Positions 57,001 to 64,000 of a stretch of DNA of 64,000 bases are shown piece by piece (the stretch's first letter is position 1; each line of letters begins with the position of its first letter). The translations under genes were made by a program, and so were the position numbers. The stretch covers positions 558,001-622,000 of the forward strand of contig JAMXBD010000013.1 in NCBI GenBank assembly GCA_024138025.1, in the 5' to 3' direction. The notes below the pieces were generated by a model. It worked only from the letters and a program-made list of their open reading frames with translations. It was not told the origin of the DNA and did no database searches. The stretch is from Combretum micranthum (Eukaryota > Streptophyta > Magnoliopsida > Myrtales > Combretaceae).

Positions 57001-60000
57001 GTAGAGCAGGTCAGAGGTCTTGAAATTGCTAAAACTGGCAAACTGCTTGTCTCTTTGATTTTGTTTTTGTGTTTCAATGATCATTGATCTGTTCAAGTTG
57101 GCTGTTTATTCCTGATTGTATTTCCTTGTTTATGTGATCTTTCTTTGTGTTGTCTGGAAAGATAGCACTCTGAGCTTATTAGCTTACAGAAGGGCCTGTA
57201 CTTTACATGGTTTTGGTATTTCATCTAGCGCGAACTCAGCTGTTACAAGAAAGTTACACACTTGATTTGTTATTTTTTTGGGGTGAAATGTTAGGTTTGT
57301 TTATTGATTAAAAAAAAAAAATTGCAATTTAATTAAAGCTGCACACAACTTAGATGGAACTCGCAGCACTCGGCCTGTTATAATTTGGCTTTGGAATTGT
57401 TTTGTGACTAGAATGGTTTTCACCTGCCTCGGTTCATCGACTGGAGAGACAAGTGGTGCCACATTTTTTCTCTGGAAAGTCTGCAGACTATTCCCCAGAA
57501 AAGTACATGGATTGCAGAAATCATATTGTTGCTAAATACATGGAAAATCCAGACAAGAGGCTTACTGTTTCTGATTGCCAGGAATTTATAGCTGGCATTC
57601 AAGATGATGATCTAAACCGAATCGTCCGTTTTCTGGATCATTGGGGCATAATCAATTACAGTGCTGCAGCAGCACCTATTCGTGAACCTTGGAATGATGG
57701 TTCTTATTTAAAGGAGGATCAAAGTGGAGAGGTTCATGTGCCATCAGCAGCCCTGAAGTCAATTGACAGTTTGATTAAATTTGATAAGCCTAAATGCAGG
57801 CGCAAAGCAGCCGATGTTTATGCATCTTCATCTCATAAGGATCAGAGTGTTTCAGACTTAGACAGTAAGATCCGAGAGCGTTTATCTGAACATCGATGTA
57901 ATCATTGTTTCAGGCCTCTGCTAGTTGTATATTATCAATCCCTGAAGGAGGTACTTTCGAATTGACAATACTCAAATCTTATCCATCTTCTGTTATTTTG
58001 ATCCATTAAGAATTTAACACTGGAATCTTGATGTATCTATGCCTTTAGTCTTGTTGCTGAGTGGTGCTTAAATTGAGCAGGTTGACGCATATCTTTGTTC
58101 TGATTGTTTCCATGAAGGAAGATTTGTCATTGGCCATTCTAGCATAGACTTCACAAGAATTGACTCCACGAGTGCCTTTAGTGACATCGATGGTGACAGT
58201 TGGACTGATCAGGAAACCCTCTTACTGCTTGAGGCAGTGGAAATATACAATGAGAATTGGAGTGAAATTGCAGAACATGTTGGCACCAAGTCAAAAGCAC
58301 AGTGTATCCTTCACTTTCTCCGTTTACCTATGGAGGACGGTCTATTGGAAAATATCGAAGTTCCAGGTGTCTGTAACTCATCCAGTTTGTCAAATGGTGA
58401 TGTTTTGCAAAATACACACTCAAACATGAATGCAAATGGAGAAGGTATGAAACTGTCTTGAGGTTCTACTGCTGCATTATTTGCCTGTATGCACTGACTT
58501 ATGGCTTTCCTTTTGTTTCTTTAGGGTCCTTATCCCAAAATGCTGAAACCGAGAACAGGATCCCTTTTACCAACTCTGGGAATCCTGTTATGGCTTTGGT
58601 TAGTTTCTTATAACTTTTTTTGTGTTGTATTATAATTTAGCTTCAGCCAATCTATGATAATCCTAAAAATGGATTGGCATTAACAACATTTACAACCTCT
58701 TTATTTCACATGAATTATTATTTATGGGGGAGGAACCATTGAACGACAATTCATGAGCGTAAAGACATAAATTATTATTTATCACTTATCATTTTTTCCT
58801 TATTATATGTGAAGTCACTATTACGGTGTTTACTTGAGATGAATGATAATTTATTGTGAATTGCTATGTGAGTCGCAATCACAATAAATTATCATTCATC
58901 TCAAGTAAAACCGTAATGTGATTACATATAATAAGGAAAAAATGATAAGTGATAAATATAATTTATGTCTTTAGCTCATGAATTATCGTTCATGGTTCCT
59001 TCCCCAAAATTTTGTCATAAATACTTGCTTTGAAATATCAGTTGTGTGATTATACTCTTTTTGCAATAAAGACAAGGGATATTGTAGATATTTTACCCTT
59101 TTTTTGTTTCCAATTATTCCTTATTGTATTTTTTACGCCAAGTTAATATTGTAATAGCCATTACAATCCTACTACAATCCTATTGAATTGGAGTTCCATT
59201 TCTCCCTATTCCATATGGCAAAATGAACGAGCTGTTAAGCGTTATTCACATTAGGTGGGATCGGCTGTATGGATGCTAGTTCACTACTGCATTTTTTCAC
59301 AAACACAAAATATACTAGATAAGGGATTGATCAACATAAATTTTTCTGTTCTTGGGTATTAACAAGTGCTCTCCATTCAAACACCTTGTTTTATGATAAA
59401 TGATGGTATGTCTTAGGTTGCCTTTGTCTAATTGCTGATGGAATTTCCCAGGTTGCCTTCCTTGCATCTGCTGTGGCACCAAGAGTTGCAGCAGCCTGTG
59501 CACATGCATCCTTGGCAGTATTGTCAGCTGAAAATGGTGTTACAGAACCTGGAAATATCGTACAAGTGGAAGGGACTGGTTCCATTCTCAGGTTAGCTAA
59601 TACCTAATATGAACATGCTTGTTTTGTGATACGGATGTGCCTTGTTACATCTTAGATGTATGTAATATTTGTATATATTTGTGCAAATACATTTTTTTTA
59701 TTTTTTAAAGTAGGGTCATAGGAGCCCTAACGCACTTGTCAAGGATCTAAAAGGAAACTCTTCTGCTTTCAATACTAATTACACATTTTACAAAAAAGGC
59801 AAATAAAAGGAAATGTTAGAGCTTGGTTGTAACATAAGGTTTCTTTGTACTTCTATGAGTAACATAAGATTTTGTAAAATCAAGCAGCTATGTTATGATA
59901 TGATTTGTAACATGGTTCCACTTTAGGAAAACAAGCCTGTTCTCAAGCTTGAACTTGACAGACTCTAGACTATTAGAGCCTGTAGTTCTCTTGTTTGAGA

Positions 60001-61275
60001 ATATTCTAAAGGGGTTGGTTGCAAATCGCTTGATCGCTTGTGTTGGCTTTGATACAGATTTGTTAGGGTCTTAGGTCTACATGCAAATTGTGTGCAGGGA
60101 TAGGGAATTAGTTATAGAGAATCCTGTGATCTCTAGTTCTGAAGACTTGTTAGAGGTACTCCAATGTGTATTTTGGAGGGCTCACTGGAAAAATCTCTGA
60201 TCTCCAATTCTCCAAGGAAGAAATACACCTTTAATTTTAGAAGTTCTGGCTTGTTTTATTTCTTTATTCAATATGATGTTTGTACAAGCTTATGACTCAA
60301 TAGCTGCTAAAAAATATTTATAACAACTTCTAAAAGTAAATGATATTTTGCTAAGAATGTCAATGTCAAAAATAAACATTAAGGACTTAAGGGATTATCT
60401 GATATGCTGCTATTGATATAATAGTGAAATATTGACTCAATGAATACTAACTTAAAATACTGACCAGACAATTGAAATAAATAAACAAATAAATAAAACT
60501 ACCTTCAGCAACCAAATTACATAGAATCCTATGTAACATAAGATTTCCTATAACCAAGCAGCCATGGTAAGACAAAGCAATGATCATGCAAGTTTCGGTA
60601 GTTGCTCCATTCTCTCAAAAGCTTTGACACACAGCAGGAGAGCAGATTCTTTGAAATCCAATTTTGATGCATACTTATGGACGGTGGTTGTAGACATATA
60701 TTACAGGATAGTAGGATTATTCATCTACTAATTTGTCCATTTTTATTTATGTTTAATTATTGGATATTGCGGCTGGGTCTTTTTATACCTTCAGATTGAG
60801 AAATTTTTTTATTTTAATATTTATTTTTTTTAATAATTAATTATTTCATAGACTCCACGAGTATGACTCTATTTTTTCCTTTAACAAATAAATTTCTGCA
60901 CCATGATGTGGAAAGGCAGCATAATATGTCTTATCCTTCTGAAAGGCCATGATTTTCCTCTTCAATTCTGCAGGTCAAATGCTGAGACAATACATGGCAC
61001 TGATTCAGCACAGCATAAAGGCTAGTTTCAAATATTCTATACATAATTCATTTTCTATTAATTTCTGCTAGTTCCATATATAGACTGCTAAAAGGTTTTT
61101 ATCTTTGGGTTTAGGTAGTCAAATCGCAGCAGATGCTACAACCCCAGTATCTATAGAAAAGGTAAAAGCTGCTGCCAAGGCTGGCCTTGCTGCTGCTGCC
61201 ACAAAGGCAAAATTGTTTGCAGATCATGAAGAGCGGGAAATTCAGAGGCTTTCAGCTAATATTATAAATCACCAG
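54097..61275 (+). CDS. SWI3C: SWI3C-type SWI/SNF chromatin-remodelling subunit, 3' end outside the window, with an exon-2 frameshift
   Basis: Core subunit of plant SWI/SNF complexes, nuclear, which reposition nucleosomes with BRM-type ATPases. Exons: 54097-54124, 54251-54777, 57412-57950, 58081-58444, 58525-58598, 59452-59591, 60974-61020, 61115-61275, joined in consistent phase except as noted; about 627 codons. The start MPASPSFPS followed by WKRRKRD is typical of plant SWI3C. Then an acidic, Asn/His/Pro-rich stretch, [20 protein letters not shown], the SWIRM domain (about 196-292, LDHWGIINY near 260), a ZZ zinc finger with Cys at about 348, 351, 371 and 374, a SANT domain (about 404-449, W406), [23 protein letters not shown] split over exons 5-6, and the start of the C-terminal coiled coil ([17 protein letters not shown]). 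A 1-bp loss (or 2-bp gain) at 54657-54669 shifts exon 2. Intron 7 is GC-AG. The final exons (about 150-200 residues) lie beyond 64000. Confidence 0.93.
54125..54250 (+). other. SWI3C intron 1 with CT microsatellite
   Basis: 126-bp intron, donor gtaacg, acceptor cttacag. It is a multiple of three and has no stop in frame, so retention would keep the frame open and insert a Ser/Leu-rich stretch. It contains (CT)n at 54150-54173. Confidence 0.8.
54778..57411 (+). other. SWI3C intron 2
   Basis: 2,634 bp, donor gtattc, acceptor gtgactag. The flanking residues join as PMHS-EWFSP, the conserved family sequence. I see no recognisable gene inside; the open frames on the minus strand at 55300-55938 and 54905-55194 show no family resemblance and look incidental. 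A poly-A at 57311-57321 lies close to the 3' end. Confidence 0.75.
58726..59005. repeat. Long near-perfect inverted repeat (hairpin) in SWI3C intron 5
   Basis: The left arm 58726-58864 pairs with the right arm 58874-59005 around a ~9-base loop. Both arms read the same in opposite directions, for example cttatcattttttccttatt, gagatgaatgataatttatt and the outer ggaaccat(t)gaacga, with only a few single-base changes and small indels. The transcribed intron would fold into a ~135-bp stem. Confidence 0.9.
58731..59238. mobile_element. MITE of the 'TTCACTT' family, copy 3
   Basis: The right part (tcataaatacttgctttgaaatatca, gggatattgtagatatttta, gtaatagccattacaatcct, aaaatgaacgagc) parallels the copies at 14215-14597 and 17823-18222. 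The left part has become a large inverted repeat by duplication and inversion of its own 5' region. The left limit is approximate. Confidence 0.7.
59592..60973 (+). other. SWI3C intron 6
   Basis: 1,382 bp, donor gttagc, acceptor ttctgcag. It separates ..GSILR from SNAET. Nothing coding is recognised inside; T- and A-rich with a poly-T at 59691-59698. Confidence 0.7.
61021..61114 (+). other. SWI3C intron 7, GC-AG type
   Basis: 94 bp. The reading frame needs exon 7 to end in cataaag and exon 8 to begin gtagtcaaatcgc (residues HK-G-SQIAA). That places the donor at gctagt instead of GT; the acceptor is gggtttag. GC-AG introns are a known minor class in plants. No GT donor in the right phase is close by. 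Confidence 0.7.
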
Positions 61276-64000
61276 GTAAAATGACCTCCCCTATTCTGTT
61301 CTAAGTTCTGGCTTATATCAAGATTGGTTATCTCAAGAGGCAACTTTTTAAATGCCTTCATGCTTTGGGGAGATTTTTACATGCTTCTTCTATGTACTTG
61401 TGGAAAATTATGTATTATTTATATATATATATAAATATAAGTTTGCTTAGGGTAGAAAGGTGAGATAGCTTAATTTAAAATGGATCATTGCCATGAGAGG
61501 ACATATATTTGCTTTGCAAGTATAAATAGAGGATGTATCTTTGCAAGCAGTGCAGACTGGAGATAAATTTTATGTGCAATATATGGTTCATACCAAGGAT
61601 CTTATTAACCCCTCCTAAATGGCGTAAATACTTTTAAAGATATATCCTCTATTTTACCCTTCTAGACAAATATACGATCTTTGTATGTATCATATGTTGG
61701 AAGTACAAAAGTGTTTTTCTTAGGGTTAGTTGCAGAAGATATACGGTACTCTCATTTCTTTAACTTTACATATCTGTGTTTGGGTTTTTTCACACTTTGT
61801 TCCCATCTTCAATGAGATGATAATTATAGGTATTGGGGGGGGAGGGGGAATAAAAGACTCAAATGGGTAAGGCATAGTTTTCAAAATCATGATCTTACTT
61901 GCATGATCTCACCAGGATCTTCTGAGTTAAATTGTGTATAAAATTATATTTTTGTTTAGAATCTTATGATTTTAATTGAGTATTAAGTTACTTACCTGAA
62001 AAAAAAAAAAAATGAGCATACTTATAACTTAATAGAAACTTATGTTATTAACTGATTCCACCTATTTGAGTTAAATAGGCTAAATTGTAAAAGATACAAG
62101 TGTTTTTACAAGCCCATCAACCATTAGTGTGTAATATCTATCTTATTACATTCTAGTTTAACCGCCACCACCCCACTCAAAACACACCCACCCATGAGAA
62201 ACAAACACAACACACACATACACCCACCCCCCCGCGCAAAAAGCACGGCAGGCGCCCCTCCCCCTCCTTCCCCCGCCCCACCCACACAAAAAAAAAAAAA
62301 CGAGTTTGATGTTTATAATATTCATTCAAATACTAGTTCTACCTGTAAAGTTTGCAAATGAATTTATTTATCTCATTTATAGAATGAAGAATTTGAAATA
62401 AGTTAAAAGTTTGGATTCCCCATTTTCTAATAAGATAGGCTAAAATGTAAAATATTCATGTTATATTATAGGTTAAGTGTTATAATGAAAAAGAGAACTT
62501 ATTTTTTTTCATTTTTTTTAATCGAAATACAAGTTTTTTCACGGCTGGTATAAGCATATCTACACGTTTCAAAACTATATTATAAGGGTTGCAGAAATTT
62601 TTGTTTCTACATTTCCATTGTCCGTCCCAATTCTATGGACTTCCATGACTTTATGTAAAATCATGAGTTTATCGACATTGAGTAATGATAATGGAAACGA
62701 TAGGGAAGATTTTGAATGTAGTTTCGATTCTACTTGTCTTTATTATATGCATATTACATTATGGATTTAGTTATTATGAAGAAGAATGTTTAATCTTTTC
62801 ATTTTTAAAATTTTTCAATTATATATTTAAAGTTTTTACGACTGTTATAATCATATTTATAGTCTTTTGAAACTATTTTACAAAGGTTATAGGAACATAT
62901 GTTTTAACATTTTGATTGTTTATTTTGATTTTATGGATGGACAATTTTACATAAAATTGTGAGTTTGACAATCTTGGCAAGGATAAGAGAAATGGGAGGA
63001 GGGAAGATTGTGCGTCAGCCCCCCCAACACCCACCCACCCACCACAACAACAACCCCCCAACACACCAACACTACACAAAAACCTCCTTTTCCCTTGGGC
63101 CCTATGTGCATTTCATGTGTTTATTTTTAACGTCTAACAATTTTCAGGCATAGGGAAACATAGATATGCAAAATGAGAAACGGCTGAAGATACCATATGT
63201 AATTTGTGATCAGCCTGTTTTCTTATTGTAAGACTTTGTAGAGTTGTGCTGAAATCTTGTTTTTGTGAACAACAATTTTAAATGAAATTTGGGGCGAGTA
63301 ACTGATTTGCTAATTTGGAGTTTTAAGGAGCTTACATTTGGTTGTCAAAAAGGAAGTTAACACTGTTAATTTGGAAAAAGTAGAGTTTTAGTAGCTCTTG
63401 AGTATTACAAAAAATTGGAGCATGGGGCTCTTGAGTGATCTGTGTTCACTTCATGTTTCCCTTCCCTCTTTCATTCTTAGATTTAGGAGTGAAAGATTTG
63501 CATCATTGGGTATGTCTACTACTCATGAAGAATTATTATAATTACATATTAATTTGACCTTTTCAAGTAATGTCTAGCTGGTTTGCTTATTCCCATCCTT
63601 TATTGTTGGAACATGGTCTGGATTGGTCATTTTATCTTTTTCCTGTAAGGTATGCTGTAGTTGATGTATGCCCACATTGCGAATGTGTACTCACTGAAGG
63701 AAGGAAAAAAAGAACATAAGTATGTATATTATGTCTGATTCTGGAAGTGAACATCGGTGGTGCAACTGCAGGACCTTGCTCTATCTCTTGACATCCATTT
63801 TTTGTTTTTTCATTTGAGTTGTGCTTGTTAGAGCTTTGAAACTGTACCTTCTCTTCTTTAAGGATGAGGACTAGACAAAGCAACCATATGCAACCTTTGA
63901 TATCCTACTTTTAACACTAGGTGATGATCCCAGCATGATTGATCATAAATCTAGTACTTGAGCACCTTGTAGTAATACAAGGTGAGGCAGTAGTCATGTT
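61276..64000 (+). other. SWI3C intron 8, incomplete at window edge
   Basis: Donor gtaaaa after ..NIINHQ. I searched for the next expected exon (a Lys/Glu-rich coiled-coil beginning LKRMELKLKQF in the family) and did not find it, so the intron appears to run at least 2.7 kb. It contains a MITE-like segment at 61873-62000 (catagttttcaaaatcatg, similar to 4255), two C/A-rich low-complexity tracts (62165-62302 and 63017-63084), and two diverged copies of a ~190-bp segment (62509-62690 and 62797-62990). Confidence 0.6.
62509..62990. repeat. Diverged tandem duplication in SWI3C intron 8
   Basis: The segments 62509-62690 and 62797-62990 share layout and words: cacggctggtataagcatat versus acgactgttataatcatatt, caaaactatattataagggtt versus gaaactattttacaaaggtt, and tttatgtaaaatcatgagttt versus ttacataaaattgtgagttt. 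They look like an old local duplication. Confidence 0.5.

Larger units (their letters stand above)
58599..59451 (+). other. SWI3C intron 5 with MITE-derived inverted repeat
   Basis: 853-bp intron, donor gttagt, acceptor tttcccag. Most of it is occupied by a MITE of the TTCACTT family (about 58731-59238) whose left part is a near-perfect inverted repeat. Confidence 0.8.

Noticed and set aside
1..64000. tRNA, rRNA or snoRNA genes
   Set aside because: No cloverleaf boxes or rRNA segments were recognised; tRNA-like words occur only as retrotransposon primer sites.

Overview
This is a repeat-rich, AT-rich window of plant nuclear DNA. The evidence is a multi-exon SWI3C-type chromatin-remodelling gene with spliceosomal introns, a decayed NRAMP metal-transporter gene, and Ty1/copia, Ty3/gypsy, TRIM, MULE and hAT-type elements of plant lineages. 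The SWI3C protein resembles dicot-type plant homologues as I remember them, but I cannot name the species. Most short open frames are chance frames or pieces of decayed transposons. I see no bacterial, organellar or CRISPR-like content.

Layout. 1-8012: non-coding DNA and a decayed Tat/Ogre-like gypsy gag-protease remnant (about 3543-6170). 8018-11499: a solo LTR of 3.5 kb with a perfect 5-bp target-site duplication (TSD). 12170-14938: an NRAMP pseudogene missing its 5' part, with a hAT-type MITE and a second MITE in its introns. 16237-17735: a hAT-like non-autonomous element that carries a nested 596-bp TRIM retrotransposon. 19728-40697: a three-element nest. A minus-strand copia element is split in its reverse transcriptase by a 12.7-kb Athila-lineage gypsy element (24551-37293, TSD GAGTA), and its 3' LTR is split by a 2.8-kb gag-only LTR element (19789-22610). 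41500-50320: decayed fragments, namely a gypsy protease, a fold-back MITE, a plant-mobile-domain pseudogene and an Athila-like LTR. 50533-53750: a Mutator-like element with 95-bp terminal inverted repeats and a transposase that has lost its core. 54097-64000: the SWI3C gene, plus strand, eight exons visible, continuing past the window edge.

The only gene likely to matter to the host is SWI3C (SWIRM, ZZ zinc finger and SANT domains). As written it carries one coding frameshift in exon 2 and a probable GC-AG intron. A MULE ends 346 bp upstream of its start codon, and a near-perfect ~135-bp inverted repeat lies in intron 5. The least expected signal is a set of GCCGGC-rich motif clusters. They recur in the U3 part of the Athila LTRs, between the Athila pol and its third ORF, in the unrelated copia LTRs and in a second Athila-like LTR.

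Family comparisons come from remembered family features. No alignment or database search was run.
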